A stretch of 64,000 nucleotides of DNA from Pseudomonas sp. RC10. Lineage in GTDB: Bacteria > Pseudomonadota > Gammaproteobacteria > Pseudomonadales > Pseudomonadaceae. Below are positions 1-9,313 of this stretch, piece after piece. The stretch is from contig NZ_CP151650.1 of assembly GCF_038397775.1 (NCBI RefSeq), forward strand, positions 4,960,001 through 5,024,000, in the 5' to 3' direction. Position numbers and translations under genes: made by a program. The stretch's first letter is position 1. Each line of letters begins with the position of its first letter. A model generated the notes under the pieces. It did no database searches and had not been told where the DNA came from. It worked only from the letters and a program-made list of their open reading frames with translations.

Positions 1-889
1 CCAGATCGTCAGGCTCGACTTCACGCAGGGATTCGCCAACCTTCTTGCCCTCTTCCTTGCTGCGAACCTCGGCGCCAAAGCCGATGCCGCCTTTGGTGGA
101 GCGATTCTGAATGACCTTCTCCAGGCCAGAGAACGCACCGCCGCAGATGAACAGGATGTTGCGCGTGTCCACTTGCAGGAATTCCTGCTGTGGATGCTTG
201 CGACCGCCTTGGGGCGGAACGGAAGCCACGGTACCCTCGATCAGTTTCAGCAGGGCCTGTTGCACGCCCTCGCCCGAGACGTCACGGGTAATCGAAGGGT
301 TGTCGGACTTGCGCGAAATCTTGTCGATTTCGTCGATGTAGACAATGCCCATCTGGGCCTTCTCGACATCGTAATCGCACTTCTGCAACAACTTCTGGAT
401 GATGTTTTCCACGTCCTCACCCACATAACCGGCTTCGGTCAGGGTGGTGGCGTCGGCGATGGTGAACGGTACGTTGAGCAAACGTGCCAGCGTTTCAGCC
501 AGCAGGGTCTTGCCGGAGCCTGTAGGGCCGATCAGCAGGATGTTGCTCTTGCCCAGTTCAACGTCGTCGTTTTTCTTGTCGCGCTGGTTCAGACGCTTGT
601 AGTGGTTATACACCGCTACTGCGAGAACCTTCTTGGCACGCTCCTGACCGATGACGTACTGGTCAAGGATGCCGCTGATTTCTTTCGGCGATGGTAATTT
701 ATGCGCGCTGCTCTCTGCCTGTGCTTCCTGCACCTCCTCGCGGATGATGTCATTGCACAGGTCGACGCACTCGTCACAGATAAATACCGAGGGGCCGGCA
801 ATCAATTTGCGCACTTCATGCTGGCTTTTGCCGCAGAAGGAGCAATAAAGCAGTTTGCCGTTGTCCTCGCCGTTGCGGGTGTCAGTCAT
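1..889 (-). CDS. clpX: ATP-dependent Clp protease ATP-binding subunit ClpX (partial, C-terminus outside window)
   Basis: ClpX is the AAA+ unfoldase that feeds substrates to ClpP in the cytoplasm. Translating from the ATG at 887-889 gives a typical N-terminus: a C4 zinc-binding domain ([11 protein letters not shown], then [10 protein letters not shown]) at about residues 15-45, followed by the AAA+ core with Walker A GPTGSGKT and Walker B-type VYIDEIDK. The frame stays open to the first base, so about 296 residues are visible and the C-terminal part is missing. It lies downstream of tig and clpP on the same strand, the usual Pseudomonas order. Confidence 0.97.
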   Translation of the reverse strand, partial: MTDTRNGEDNGKLLYCSFCGKSQHEVRKLIAGPSVFICDECVDLCNDIIREEVQEAQAESSAHKLPSPKEISGILDQYVIGQERAKKVLAVAVYNHYKRLNQRDKKNDDVELGKSNILLIGPTGSGKTLLAETLARLLNVPFTIADATTLTEAGYVGEDVENIIQKLLQKCDYDVEKAQMGIVYIDEIDKISRKSDNPSITRDVSGEGVQQALLKLIEGTVASVPPQGGRKHPQQEFLQVDTRNILFICGGAFSGLEKVIQNRSTKGGIGFGAEVRSKEEGKKVGESLREVEPDDL

Positions 890-1004
890 TCGATCGATCC
901 AATCCGGTAGGCTTGCAACACAAGATGAAGGCAATTGCGGGCTTTTTCAAGTCCGCAGGTGGCACGGGGGTCCCGACCACCTGGGATTACTGCCAATCAA
1001 GCAA

Positions 1005-1646
1005 TCATTTGATCATTTGACGTTTGTCGAGCACCGCGTCCACCAGACCGTATTCAGCAGCGCGTTCGGCGCTCATGAAGTTGTCGCGGTTGGTGTCACG
1101 CTCGATAGCTTCCAGCGACTGACCGGTATGGTGCGCCAGCAGCTCGTTCAGACGCTGGCGAATGTACAGGATTTCCTTGGCGTGAATGTCGATGTCCGAC
1201 GCCTGCCCCTGGAAACCGCCCAGTGGCTGGTGAATCATCACGCGGGAATTCGGCAGGGCAAAACGCTTGCCCTTGGCACCACCTGCCAGCAGGAACGCGC
1301 CCATGCTGCAAGCCTGACCCATGACCGTCGTCGAAACGTCCGGTTTGATGAACTGCATGGTGTCGTAGATCGCCATGCCCGCAGTCACCGAACCGCCTGG
1401 GGAGTTGATGTAAAGATGGATGTCCTTGTCCGGGTTTTCCGCTTCAAGGAACAGGAGCTGCGCCGAGATCAGGTTGGCCATGTAATCTTCAACCGGGCCG
1501 ACCAGGAAGATGACGCGTTCCTTGAGCAAACGGGAGTAGATGTCATAGGCGCGTTCGCCACGGGCGGACTGCTCGATAACCATCGGGACCAGGCCGCCAG
1601 CGGCCTGGATGTCAGAGTTCTGCTGAATATAAGAATTGCGGGACAT
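1005..1646 (-). CDS. clpP: ATP-dependent Clp protease proteolytic subunit ClpP
   Basis: This is the serine peptidase that forms the 14-subunit degradation chamber of ClpXP. The catalytic Ser is in [11 protein letters not shown], the His in [10 protein letters not shown] and the Asp in the [10 protein letters not shown] region; the length of 213 residues is normal. I chose the ATG at 1646 because homologues start MSRNSYIQ. An in-frame ATG three codons upstream (1655) has the better-spaced Shine-Dalgarno (GGGAG) and may be the real start. clpX follows after 115 bp, and tig precedes it. Confidence 0.97.
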   Translation of the reverse strand: MSRNSYIQQNSDIQAAGGLVPMVIEQSARGERAYDIYSRLLKERVIFLVGPVEDYMANLISAQLLFLEAENPDKDIHLYINSPGGSVTAGMAIYDTMQFIKPDVSTTVMGQACSMGAFLLAGGAKGKRFALPNSRVMIHQPLGGFQGQASDIDIHAKEILYIRQRLNELLAHHTGQSLEAIERDTNRDNFMSAERAAEYGLVDAVLDKRQMIK

Positions 1647-1737
1647 GTCTCGCATTCACTCCCAAATAGTCATGTCTTGAATACGCATAAGCCAGCGCGA
1701 AGGCTGGCTTATGGTGTTTTCGAACGAGAGAAAGAAA

Positions 1738-3048
1738 TCAGTCGGCTTGTGGAGCTTCTACCGGCTTGACGGCTTCTTCGTACGAGACCGCTTTATCGGT
1801 CACGCTCGCTTTCTGCAAAACAGTATCCACAACTTGCTCTTCCAGCACAACCGAACGCACTTCGTTCATTTGCTGTTCGTTCTTGTAGTACCAGGCCACG
1901 ACCTGCTCTGGCTCCTGGTAAGCGGAAGCCATTTCCTGGATCAGCTCACGAACGCGGGCTTCGTCAGGCTTGAGGTCGAACTGCTTGACCACTTCAGCGA
2001 CGATCAGGCCCAGCTCGACGCGGCGCTTGGCCTGCTCTTCGAACAGCTCGGCTGGCAGTTGGTCAGGCTTGATGTTGCCGCCGAACTGTTGAACGGCTTG
2101 AACGCGCAGGCGGTTCACTTCGTTTTCCAGCAGGGCTTTAGGAACTTCGATCGGGTTGGCAGCCAGCAGACCGTCCATGACCTGGTTCTTGACCTTGGAC
2201 TTGATGGCCTGACGCAGCTCGCGCTCCATGTTCTTGCGAACTTCGGTGCGGAAACCTTCCAGGGTCGCTTCCTTGATGCCGAACTGATTGAAGAACGCTT
2301 CGTTCAGTTCAGGCAGGGTCGGAGCCGAGACGGTGTTGACCGTAACGGTGAACTCGGCGGTTTTACCCGCCAGTTCCAGGTTCTGGTAGTCCTCGGGGAA
2401 GGTCAGGTTCAGAACCCGCTCTTCACCGGCTTTAGCGCCAACCAGGCCGTCTTCGAAGCCAGGGATCATGCGACCCGAGCCCAGCACCAGCTGAGTGCCG
2501 GTGGCCGAACCGCCAGCGAATGCTTCACCGTCGATCTTGCCGACGAAGTCGATGTTCAATTGGTCTTCGTTGGCAGCAGCACGGTCGGCGGCTTCGTAAC
2601 GAACGTTCTGCTTGCGCAGGATTTCCAGCATGTTGTCCAGATCGGAGTCAGCGACGTCAGCGGACAGACGCTCGACGTTCACGGATTCGAAACCGGCAAC
2701 GGAGAATTCAGGGAACACTTCGAAGGTGGCGACGTATTCGAGGTCTTTGCCTTTTTCGAAGGTTTTTGGCTCGACGGAAGGTGCGCCAGCCGGGTTCAGC
2801 TTTTGCTCTACGACAGCTTCGTAGAAGGTCGCCTGGATCAAGTCGCCCAGTGCTTCTTGACGAGCACCGTCTTCGTAACGCTGGCGGATCACGCTCATAG
2901 GCACTTTGCCTGGGCGGAAGCCCGGGATCTTGGCTTTACGTGCGGTCTGCTGCAGACGCTTGTTGACTTCGGTCTCGATGCGCTCAGCTGGCACGCCAAT
3001 GGTCATGCGGCGCTCAAGAGCGGAAGTGTTTTCAACAGAAACTTGCAT
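1738..3048 (-). CDS. tig: Trigger factor (ribosome-associated chaperone, peptidyl-prolyl isomerase)
   Basis: Trigger factor binds the ribosome exit tunnel and folds nascent chains. The 436-residue protein has the ribosome-binding signature PGFRPGKVP near residue 45, a central FKBP-like domain ([11 protein letters not shown]) and a long helical C-terminal domain. The start [14 protein letters not shown] at 3048 is preceded by a GAGGAA Shine-Dalgarno; the frame stays open 21 codons further upstream but without the family N-terminus. The gene is the first of the tig-clpP-clpX set. The prophage has separated it from the tRNA cluster that normally lies beside it. Confidence 0.97.
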   Translation of the reverse strand: MQVSVENTSALERRMTIGVPAERIETEVNKRLQQTARKAKIPGFRPGKVPMSVIRQRYEDGARQEALGDLIQATFYEAVVEQKLNPAGAPSVEPKTFEKGKDLEYVATFEVFPEFSVAGFESVNVERLSADVADSDLDNMLEILRKQNVRYEAADRAAANEDQLNIDFVGKIDGEAFAGGSATGTQLVLGSGRMIPGFEDGLVGAKAGEERVLNLTFPEDYQNLELAGKTAEFTVTVNTVSAPTLPELNEAFFNQFGIKEATLEGFRTEVRKNMERELRQAIKSKVKNQVMDGLLAANPIEVPKALLENEVNRLRVQAVQQFGGNIKPDQLPAELFEEQAKRRVELGLIVAEVVKQFDLKPDEARVRELIQEMASAYQEPEQVVAWYYKNEQQMNEVRSVVLEEQVVDTVLQKASVTDKAVSYEEAVKPVEAPQAD

Positions 3049-3354
3049 GGATATTCCTCGTTGCACAGACGTTAGCCGGCCGTTTCCGACCCCAGAATCA
3101 AGGGCAAGCATTCTAGTGGGTCAATCTCAAGAAGTCACCCTACTGACGAAGGGTAAATACAGTGGAATGCAACCAGGGGGAAAAGGACGAAGATTCAAAG
3201 CTTCGCAAGCGGTCTGGAACGCACTTCCCGCGCCCCTATATAAAGGAAGCGAAGCACGACCGAATGTCGATCCAATCCCTGGAAACACTCCGGAAAAGCC
3301 CATCATCAACAGCATGGCGGACTCGTACCGGCATGAAACCAATACGCTGAAACA
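3049..3354. other. Host intergenic region upstream of tig
   Basis: No gene is supported here. It must hold the tig promoter, but I could not identify convincing -35 and -10 boxes with correct spacing. Short overlapping open frames on both strands lack family features and are taken as chance. Confidence 0.5.
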
Positions 3355-3379
3355 AAAAAAGCCGCACTAGGCGGCTTTT
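3355..3379 (-). terminator. Rho-independent terminator originally serving the tRNA-Leu transcript
   Basis: The stem is GCCGC-ACTAG-GCGGC. On the minus strand it is followed by seven T residues. It lies about 40 bp beyond the left att repeat, where the uninterrupted tRNA-Arg/His/Leu transcript would have ended before the prophage inserted. Confidence 0.8.
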
Positions 3380-3419
3380 CACTCCCCGGAGTGCTTGACG
3401 CACTTCCCAGGGTTGTAGC

Positions 3420-3436
3420 TGGTGCGGACGGAGAGA
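3420..3436. repeat. attL, 17-bp core matching the tRNA-Leu 3' end
   Basis: This is an exact copy of the last 17 nt of tRNA-Leu including CCA (reverse complement), with unrelated sequence following on the prophage side. It marks the left prophage boundary. Confidence 0.92.
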
Positions 3437-3661
3437 ACCGAAATTAAGCCACAAAGGCCCGGCCACATTGGCCACTCTTGAATTCGACAAACCAGATGTA
3501 CTAATTGCTGTACTAAAAAAGTACCGCTGGACCAACTCAGCCAGAAGCGATCCGGCGCGCATCCTACACAATGAGGCACGCCAATAGCCACCCCGCCCTT
3601 CCTTTATATGGTGTGGTGCGCATTTCGTCACCACGGCTGGCATTTCACAACCCATCTCGAT

Positions 3662-3681
3662 TACTGTATATCCAAACAGTA
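3662..3681 (+). promoter_or_regulatory. LexA (SOS) box upstream of the 3707 gene
   Basis: TACTG, ten bases, CAGTA: a CTG-N10-CAG palindrome with AT-rich centre, 25 bp before the ATG at 3707. It matches the gamma-proteobacterial LexA consensus. Confidence 0.85.
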
Positions 3682-3706
3682 TCTTTGGAATACGAGGGAA
3701 GTGCCG

Positions 3707-4015
3707 ATGCTTGGGGACAACACCAAAGCAAAAATTGTGGACGACCACATTCTGATCCCGGCATACGACTGGAGCGATATCGGCATGTTTCATTGGTCAA
3801 AGCAGTGGACGCTGGCCACCGCCGGTCGAATCTGCTGCACACAGTGCGCGGCCACTCAGCCAGCCAGCAAAAATTACGAGCCATTCGTCCACCAGGACAT
3901 ATGTCCCGAGTGGGGGAAACGTGACCAATACCCGTGGGCGTCATTGCGGAAAATCATCGACGGTCTACCAACAGAGGCTTTTCAACCGCCGACCGGTCCC
4001 GGAAGGCTCGTGTGA
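3707..4015 (+). CDS. SOS-controlled hypothetical protein with Cys pairs
   Basis: The 102-residue protein begins MLGDNTKAKIVDDHILIP. It has a CxxC (ICCTQC) near residue 44 and a further Cys at about residue 65 (DICPEW), so a small metal-binding fold is possible. The ATG at 3707 has a GAGGGAAG ribosome-binding site and lies 25 bp behind a LexA box. It converges on umuC, ending six bases from the umuC stop. I recall small proteins of this kind beside umuDC in other Pseudomonas prophages but know no function. Confidence 0.75.
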   Translation: MLGDNTKAKIVDDHILIPAYDWSDIGMFHWSKQWTLATAGRICCTQCAATQPASKNYEPFVHQDICPEWGKRDQYPWASLRKIIDGLPTEAFQPPTGPGRLV

Positions 4016-4021
4016 TATTGT

Positions 4022-5302
4022 TCACTTGCTCTTCACCGTCCACAGCTGATCAACTTTTGTCGTAAAGCTCTGGCTCATCAGCTCTCGCCGCATCGCCCAA
4101 TCCGGGTTCGCCGGGACGCTGGCAGCACGCAACGTTCCCCGACCCCACCGGCCGTTGATTTCGTCCAGCACGCTCATCACCTTTTCGGCCTCCACCGGTT
4201 GCGAGTGGGCGAACAGGTCGTCAGTGAACTCGCCGGGCTGACGTAGATCCAGCAGCAACACCTCCGCTTTGCTGTATTTGAAGCCGGGGCGAAACAAGCG
4301 ATTAACAGCCTCTGTTGCTGCCTTGGTCATCAGTCTTACGTCATTTGTGGGGTACGGCAGTACGACCAAGGCGCCGTTCGCGTACTTTGCCTCCTCCGGA
4401 TTGAACATGCCCGTACGGATGCTGACCCTAATTTTTTTGCACAGCGAACCCTGCGCCCGGAGCTTTTCCGCTGCGCGCTGGGTGTAGGTGGCTACGGCTT
4501 CCTTGATCGGCTCGATGGTCGTCAATCGATTACCAAACATTCGGCTGCAGCAGATTTCCTGTTTCGGCGGATCGGCTTCGCCCAGCTCCAAGCACGGAGT
4601 TCCGGCAAGCTCGCGCGCGGTCTTCTCGATCACCACACTGAATTTCTTCCTCAGCGTCCAGGCATCGGCGTTGGCCAAGTCCATCGCGGTCTTGATACCC
4701 ATCGTTTCGAGATGCGCCTTCATCCGCTTCCCGACGCCCCAGACTTCGCTGACGTCAGTGTTGCGAAGAGTCCAGTCGCGCTTGAACGGGTCGCAGATGT
4801 CGACCACGCCGCCCGTTTTCGACAGCAGCCGCTTCGCCGTGTGATTCGCCAGCTTCGCCAAAGTCTTCGTCCGCGCTATACCGACCCCCACTGGAATACC
4901 TGTCCGCTGATAGATGGTCTCGCGGATCTTGCGGCCGAAGGCGGTCAGGTCGCCGGGAATACCAGTCAGATCTGCAAACGCTTCATCGATGCTGTACACC
5001 TCCAGCGCGGGCACCATCGACTCGATGACCGTCATCACCCGCTCACTCATGTCGCCGTACAACGCGTAATTGCTGCTGAACGCCACCACTCCGTGTCGGC
5101 GGAGGTGATCTTTGATTTGGAAATACGGCTGACCCATTTTCACAAAGGGCTTGGCGTCGTAACTGCGCGCGATGACACAGCCGTCGTTGTTCGACAGCAC
5201 CACAATCGGGGTCTTGGCGAGGTCGGGCCGAAAGACCCGTTCACAGCTGGCGTAAAAACTGTTGCAGTCGATCAGGGCGAAGACCGGGTCAGGTGTGGTC
5301 AT
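4022..5302 (-). CDS. umuC: Error-prone DNA polymerase V catalytic subunit UmuC
   Basis: This Y-family translesion polymerase acts after SOS induction with a UmuD' dimer. The 426-residue protein has the palm motif ALIDCNSFYASCERVF at its N-terminus and the catalytic pair in VYSIDEAFADLTG near residue 100, followed by thumb and little-finger regions; the length is normal for UmuC. Its start overlaps the 3' end of umuD by 14 bp, so the two are translationally coupled. A copy on a prophage adds mutagenic bypass capacity to the lysogen. Confidence 0.95.
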   Translation of the reverse strand: MTTPDPVFALIDCNSFYASCERVFRPDLAKTPIVVLSNNDGCVIARSYDAKPFVKMGQPYFQIKDHLRRHGVVAFSSNYALYGDMSERVMTVIESMVPALEVYSIDEAFADLTGIPGDLTAFGRKIRETIYQRTGIPVGVGIARTKTLAKLANHTAKRLLSKTGGVVDICDPFKRDWTLRNTDVSEVWGVGKRMKAHLETMGIKTAMDLANADAWTLRKKFSVVIEKTARELAGTPCLELGEADPPKQEICCSRMFGNRLTTIEPIKEAVATYTQRAAEKLRAQGSLCKKIRVSIRTGMFNPEEAKYANGALVVLPYPTNDVRLMTKAATEAVNRLFRPGFKYSKAEVLLLDLRQPGEFTDDLFAHSQPVEAEKVMSVLDEINGRWGRGTLRAASVPANPDWAMRRELMSQSFTTKVDQLWTVKSK

Positions 5303-5720
5303 GATCGCGAACGCTGTATTTCACAACGCCCCACATCATCAGTTCATCGCCTTCCATGATGTACCGCGAAGGAAACTTGCTGTTCTCCGACATCAGGATG
5401 ATGGTGTTGCCGAGCTTGTGCAGACGCTTGCACACAGGCTCCCCATTCACCGAGGCGATCACGATATCCCCGTGCACCGCATTCAGGCTGCGATCGACGA
5501 TAACCAGATCGCCGCAAAAGATCCCGGCCCCTTGCATGCTGTCGCCTTCTATCTTCACCAGGTACACATGAGGCGCGCGTATATCGAATAGCTCATCGAG
5601 GGAGATGTGCTTTTCGATGTGGTCGGCGGCCGGGGACGGGAAGCCCGCCGGAACCTTGAAGCCGTAAAGGGGGATTTTCTGGCCGGAGCTGGCCAAAGGG
5701 CCAAGGATCGTGACGCTCAT
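5289..5720 (-). CDS. umuD: UmuD-type S24 autopeptidase, polymerase V subunit
   Basis: RecA-stimulated self-cleavage yields UmuD', the partner of UmuC. The 143-residue protein has the family segment AGFPSPAADHIE (cleavage between A and G), the nucleophile Ser in EGDSMQGAG and the general-base Lys in PVCKRL. I chose the ATG at 5720 (MSVTILG) because the longer frame to 5753 would start inside the LexA box. It overlaps umuC, which follows on the same strand. A LexA box lies 22 bp upstream. Confidence 0.95.
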   Translation of the reverse strand: MSVTILGPLASSGQKIPLYGFKVPAGFPSPAADHIEKHISLDELFDIRAPHVYLVKIEGDSMQGAGIFCGDLVIVDRSLNAVHGDIVIASVNGEPVCKRLHKLGNTIILMSENSKFPSRYIMEGDELMMWGVVKYSVRDHDHT

Positions 5721-5741
5721 GATGCGAACCTGTGAGTGGAT

Positions 5742-5761
5742 GACTGTATGCATATACAGTT
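5742..5761. promoter_or_regulatory. Divergent LexA box between umuD and the SRAP gene
   Basis: CTGTATGCATATACAG at 5744-5759 is a near-perfect CTG-N10-CAG palindrome. It lies 22 bp from the umuD ATG and 58 bp from the divergent SRAP ATG, so one box can control both directions. Confidence 0.9.
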
Positions 5762-5819
5762 AACGTTCTGGTTCGTCTGTGGTCAATCTGATATTGGGAA
5801 AATTTCGACGGGTGACATC

Positions 5820-6527
5820 ATGTGCGGACGCTACTCGATCTACGAGTCGATGGATCACTACCTGAAAGAGCTGGCGCCAGAGCAGTTGGTGATCAACGGC
5901 TACGACCTTTGGCCGATCGAGCGCTACAACGTCGCGCCGAGTACCAGGGTCGAGATCATCCGTCCGGCTGAAGGTGGATTGAGCGTGGATAAGGTTAAGT
6001 GGGGATGGTCGCCGTTTTGGGCGAAGAAAGATGCGAAGCGCCCCGCACCCATAAACGCCAGGGTCGAGACGGTGATGACAGGGAAGTACTTCAAACAACT
6101 GTGGCCGAACGGGCGCGCACTGGCCCCGGCCAACGGATGGTTTGAATGGGTCAAAGACCCGGACGACCCGAAAAAGAAACAGCCCTATTTCATCAGGCTG
6201 AAAGAGGAAGGCCCGATGTTCTTCGCTGCGCTGGCAGAAGTGCATCAGGGAATGGAGCCGGACCCGCAGGATGGATTTGTGATCATCACTGCGGATTCAG
6301 ATCAGGGGATGGTAGATATTCACGACCGGCGCCCGGTGGTGCTGAGCCCGGAACATGCGAGGGAATGGGTCGACCCAGAAACCACGCCGGAGCGCGCCGC
6401 TGAGATCGCCAAGGAGTGCTGCCGCCCGACCGAAGAATTCACCTGGTTCGAGGTCAGCAAAGATGTGGGGAATGTGCGGAATCAAGGGCCTCAGCTGATC
6501 CTGCCAACCAAGGCCGATGACGAGTGA
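5820..6527 (+). CDS. SOS response-associated peptidase (SRAP, YedK/HMCES family)
   Basis: SRAP proteins crosslink to abasic sites in single-stranded DNA through Cys2. The 235-residue protein starts MCGRYS, which places Cys2 correctly once the start is set at 5820 rather than the longer frame from 5736. The other active-site positions are visible: Asn in PINARVETV, Glu in APANGWFEW and His in VDIHDRRPVV. It is divergent from umuDC across a shared LexA box, giving the prophage a small SOS damage-tolerance module. The holin gene converges on it, with the two stops adjacent. Confidence 0.95.
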   Translation: MCGRYSIYESMDHYLKELAPEQLVINGYDLWPIERYNVAPSTRVEIIRPAEGGLSVDKVKWGWSPFWAKKDAKRPAPINARVETVMTGKYFKQLWPNGRALAPANGWFEWVKDPDDPKKKQPYFIRLKEEGPMFFAALAEVHQGMEPDPQDGFVIITADSDQGMVDIHDRRPVVLSPEHAREWVDPETTPERAAEIAKECCRPTEEFTWFEVSKDVGNVRNQGPQLILPTKADDE

Positions 6528-7118
6528 TCACTTGTCGGGCTTTGATACGCTGCCCGGCGTCACGGCGAAGTCTGTGATCACAGCCGACTGCTTCTGCGAT
6601 TCCTTGGTCATGCCGAACCAGAACCCCATGACTTCTTTGGTCATCATGAACCAGGCGCCCATGACGTTGCCGACGGTGAGTGCGGCCGTGGTATTGGTCA
6701 CAACGTCCAGTGCCCAGCCGGTCATGATCGCAACAATGATGAAGAGCGACCCGGCCAGCATCAGGATCGTCAGCCCGGGGCGAACGAAGTCGCGCGGCTG
6801 ACTGGCGGCGAGCTTCCGCGCACTGTCCCGGTCCGCGGCTTCGGCGGCGTACTGCGCAGCCTCGGCCTGCAATCGGTTGTTCTCCGCTGTCACGGCCAAC
6901 TGCTGAAGCTGGACCTTGGCGTTGATCTGCAATTCTTGCACCTTCGCCAGAGCGTCAGGGTTAGCAGTCAGCACCGCATTCACTGACTCAGGGTCATTCG
7001 GCACGTTCAGTGCGCCTGCTACCAACGCGCCCACTGCCGCGCCTGCCGGGCCGCCGAGTAGCGTGCCGACTACCGGCGCCGCCCGGCCTACGATATTTCC
7101 GATGTCGGACCAGTTCAT
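6528..7118 (-). CDS. Phage holin (GTA-type three-TM holin family)
   Basis: The 196-residue protein has an N-terminal Gly/Ala-rich hydrophobic segment (VVGTLLGGPAGAAVGALVAGAL), a charged coiled-coil middle, and two C-terminal membrane segments (LTILMLAGSLFIIVAIMTGW and the TVGNVMGAWFMM region). This matches the three-TM holins of gene transfer agents and related phages. It overlaps the upstream endolysin gene by 4 bp and forms the lysis cassette with it. Holin assignment is by topology and context. Confidence 0.8.
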   Translation of the reverse strand: MNWSDIGNIVGRAAPVVGTLLGGPAGAAVGALVAGALNVPNDPESVNAVLTANPDALAKVQELQINAKVQLQQLAVTAENNRLQAEAAQYAAEAADRDSARKLAASQPRDFVRPGLTILMLAGSLFIIVAIMTGWALDVVTNTTAALTVGNVMGAWFMMTKEVMGFWFGMTKESQKQSAVITDFAVTPGSVSKPDK

Positions 7119-7609
7119 GCGAGCACCCCACCCGCAGCCTGATACCGCGCAATGAGGTCTTCAAGCTTGTGCTCATGCTGGCCATAACCGGCACCTGGCA
7201 GGCTCGCCCAAATGTTCGACACCTTGCTGATAGCCTCAGCGATGTTTCCCACCATGACGTCGTGCAGCGCGCCACGTTCGCGGATCTGCTGAATTGCGAC
7301 CAGATCCTGATTGACCGGTGAGAAGTCTTTCAGCGCCAGCAACTTTTTGTACGGTGGCCACCAGCGTTGCAACAGTTGATACCGGCCAGCGGCACTGGAC
7401 TTCAAGCCCTTTGAGTTGACCGTGACCAGCACGCCGGGGTGATCGGCGTAGCTGGTGAAGGTGTTCGGACTGTTGAGGCCACCCACGATCACGTCGTAGC
7501 CGTCATCGCGGGTGAATCGGCTGGTTACGGTCCCTTCGCTGAAACTCAGCATGTCGAGGAACGCCAGCACGTTGCGACCGCCAGCAGCCTTTTCAGAAAT
7601 TCGAGCCAT
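7115..7609 (-). CDS. Endolysin, lambda R-like lytic transglycosylase (GH104)
   Basis: This enzyme cleaves peptidoglycan glycan strands at the end of the lytic cycle. The protein follows lambda R along its length: an AFLDMLSFSEGT segment with the catalytic Glu, GYDVIVGG, AGRYQLLQRWW, and SNIWASLPGAGYGQ near the C-terminus. With the start at 7609 (MARISEK) it has 164 residues, close to lambda R (158). The longer frame to 7684 adds residues not seen in the family and runs through a terminator. No secretion signal is visible, so it depends on the holin. Confidence 0.93.
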   Translation of the reverse strand: MARISEKAAGGRNVLAFLDMLSFSEGTVTSRFTRDDGYDVIVGGLNSPNTFTSYADHPGVLVTVNSKGLKSSAAGRYQLLQRWWPPYKKLLALKDFSPVNQDLVAIQQIRERGALHDVMVGNIAEAISKVSNIWASLPGAGYGQHEHKLEDLIARYQAAGGVLA

Positions 7610-7626
7610 TACTTTTCTCCAGACGT

Positions 7627-7651
7627 AAAAAAGCCCGCGCGGGGCGGGCTG
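7627..7651 (-). terminator. Terminator upstream of the endolysin gene
   Basis: The stem AGCCCGC/GCGGGCT is followed by six T residues on the minus strand. It lies between the endolysin start and the divergent repressor-like gene and would stop incoming late transcription unless antitermination operates. Confidence 0.7.
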
Positions 7652-7699
7652 GTATATGGGATGGTTTAATCTCAGTTCGTGCACTTACAGGAGTTCGAA

Positions 7700-8215
7700 A
7701 TGAAACGGATCGGAGAAAGGTTGAGACAGGAGCGGATGCGCCTAGGGTTAAGCCAGGCGGCGATGGCAGCAATCGGCGGAATCCAGCCCAATGCACAGGG
7801 TGCATATGAGACAGGCAAGCGGAGCCCCCGGGCGGTTTACCTATCTAAAATCGCAGCGGCTGGCGTTAATCCCATCTATGTACTCAACGGCAATCCGGTT
7901 TCAGACTTACATTCGGAAGCTGAAGGCGAATCTAACCCAGCAATTTTGGAGGTCCAGACCTCCCCTAACTTGCTGAATGACGCCGAACGCAGGATGCCAA
8001 GTGAGCATGCCCAGCAGATAATTACGCAACTGCGGCGGAGCATTTGGACGACTGCAGATGCCATAGCAGAATTGAGCCGCCTCGCCGATCCATCTGACTC
8101 GCGGACTGCTCGCGATCACATCGCGCATTATCTATCTGATCTGGATTTGCCGAATCAGCGGCTCGCCGATGAGATCTTGGCTAGGCCGAACAGGGGTGAA
8201 GGCAAGCGCAACTGA
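7700..8215 (+). CDS. XRE-family transcriptional regulator
   Basis: The 171-residue protein has an N-terminal helix-turn-helix (about residues 1-60: IGERLRQERMRLGLSQAAMAA, then GAYETGKRSPRAVYLSKIAAAG) and no S24 peptidase domain, so it is not the lysogeny repressor. The ATG at 7700 follows an AGGAG ribosome-binding site. It stands alone on the plus strand among minus-strand late genes, between the lysis cassette and the tail-fibre genes, which suggests a cargo gene expressed from the prophage with its own promoter. Confidence 0.85.
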   Translation: MKRIGERLRQERMRLGLSQAAMAAIGGIQPNAQGAYETGKRSPRAVYLSKIAAAGVNPIYVLNGNPVSDLHSEAEGESNPAILEVQTSPNLLNDAERRMPSEHAQQIITQLRRSIWTTADAIAELSRLADPSDSRTARDHIAHYLSDLDLPNQRLADEILARPNRGEGKRN

Positions 8216-8222
8216 TCTCAGC

Positions 8223-8720
8223 TCAGGTAAAAAACCCCGGACTGGCCGGGGTCTTGGTGTAGTGGCTTGCGCCAAATATTCGGACGGCGGGATAGAACAG
8301 GCCGAGCGTTCGCCATCGGGCTGTGCCGTCGCCGGTATGGTTGGCCCGTTCGTACATCGCATCACACGCAGCGCGGGGCAGCTCCCCGATTGTGTATTCG
8401 TAATCGTGCAGGATTGACGACCGCATGCCGTAGCCGACAACCAGGCCGTACAGCGCCAACGCGATTACGGAGATGAGCCAGCACGCAACGCTGAACCATC
8501 CAGGCAGGAACAGAGCGCCAACGATTGCCGCCACGGCTGCCCACCGGCAGATCTCGCGCAGAATCCGGATCGAGGCCAGGTTGCTGACGAAGCCAGCCGG
8601 AACGATGCGCAGCCCATTTACCGGGTCGTTGAAAATCAGGTCTTCGAGCAATTCGAACTCCCATCGACTGATCTGGCGCGTGGCCACGCCAGCACCGAAC
8701 TTCCCAATGGCCGGAATCAT
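8223..8720 (-). CDS. DUF1353 family phage protein
   Basis: The 165-residue protein has the family features: a WEFELLEDLIF start, VPAGFVSNLASIR, two hydrophobic segments in the middle, and SSILHDYEYTIGELPRAACDAMYE. DUF1353 proteins are common next to phage tail or lysis genes and have no established function. It overlaps the upstream tail-fibre assembly gene by 4 bp. The two membrane segments (about residues 60-95) suggest it is membrane-associated. Confidence 0.8.
   Translation of the reverse strand: MIPAIGKFGAGVATRQISRWEFELLEDLIFNDPVNGLRIVPAGFVSNLASIRILREICRWAAVAAIVGALFLPGWFSVACWLISVIALALYGLVVGYGMRSSILHDYEYTIGELPRAACDAMYERANHTGDGTARWRTLGLFYPAVRIFGASHYTKTPASPGFFT
8229..8252 (-). terminator. 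Terminator at the end of the tail-fibre operon
   Basis: The hairpin ACCCCGG-ACTGG-CCGGGGT has six T residues on the minus strand and overlaps the last codons of the DUF1353 gene. Confidence 0.75.
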
Positions 8721-9289
8721 GACGGCAACTCCAGCGCCGGAAGGCCCGCGAGGAAGGTGTCGAGGTCAGGCTGAGGCTTTTCACCGGCCAGCACCGCATT
8801 CAGCTCGGAGTGCGCGTAATCCCACACCAGCGAGCGCCAGCGGCGGAAGGCTTGGCCGTCGGCTTGGAAGCGCGGCACGGCTGGTTCGTCAGCATAGGAG
8901 ATTGCGGTGAAGATGCTGTCGTAGCCTGCATCCCGTGCTGCACCGTCGAGCTTGGTCTGAACTGCCTGCTCGAACGCCGCCGTTGTCGCAGCCTGAATCG
9001 CGGCATCGCGTTCTGCCTTCTCGGCAGCAGTCATGTTGACCTGCTTGTGGGTGACGATCACGACCTTGCGTTCAGGATCGAGCGTCAGCACCTCGGCGCC
9101 CCACTTCTTGTTCGTGCCCAGTGGTGCATCGGCGTTCTCTTCGGACCACCATGCGGCGTTCTGCACGCCCAGCGACGGGTCGGTCCACGACAGGTCGGCC
9201 AGTGCCGCGATAGCTTCGGGCGTGCCGGACTGATCGAGGAAATCGGGGATTGGTTCGCGGGTGGGGATGTTGTTTTCTACTTTAATCAT
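8717..9289 (-). CDS. Tail fibre assembly / tail-associated protein
   Basis: The 190-residue protein ends in a conserved block (GYDSIFTAISYADEP, then AFRRWRSLVWDYAHSELN) shared by small phage proteins encoded just after tail fibres. A coiled-coil-prone stretch (AAEKAERDAAIQAATTAAFE) lies in the middle. It follows the glycine-rich fibre gene and overlaps DUF1353. A chaperone-like role for the fibre is inferred from family and position. Confidence 0.75.
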   Translation of the reverse strand: MIKVENNIPTREPIPDFLDQSGTPEAIAALADLSWTDPSLGVQNAAWWSEENADAPLGTNKKWGAEVLTLDPERKVVIVTHKQVNMTAAEKAERDAAIQAATTAAFEQAVQTKLDGAARDAGYDSIFTAISYADEPAVPRFQADGQAFRRWRSLVWDYAHSELNAVLAGEKPQPDLDTFLAGLPALELPS

Positions 9290-9313
9290 TAGGGTAACCC
9301 AGTGATTTATGAT

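Noticed and set aside
1711..3075. 454-codon plus-strand frame across tig
   Set aside because: Complete overlap with the conserved trigger factor gene in antisense; no independent support.
3235..3270. A tig promoter with TATATA at 3237-3242
   Set aside because: The best -35 candidate is 22 bp away and the one at 17 bp is a poor match, so I did not annotate it.
3236..3793. Minus-strand frame spanning the attL junction
   Set aside because: It crosses the prophage boundary and a terminator and has no motif.
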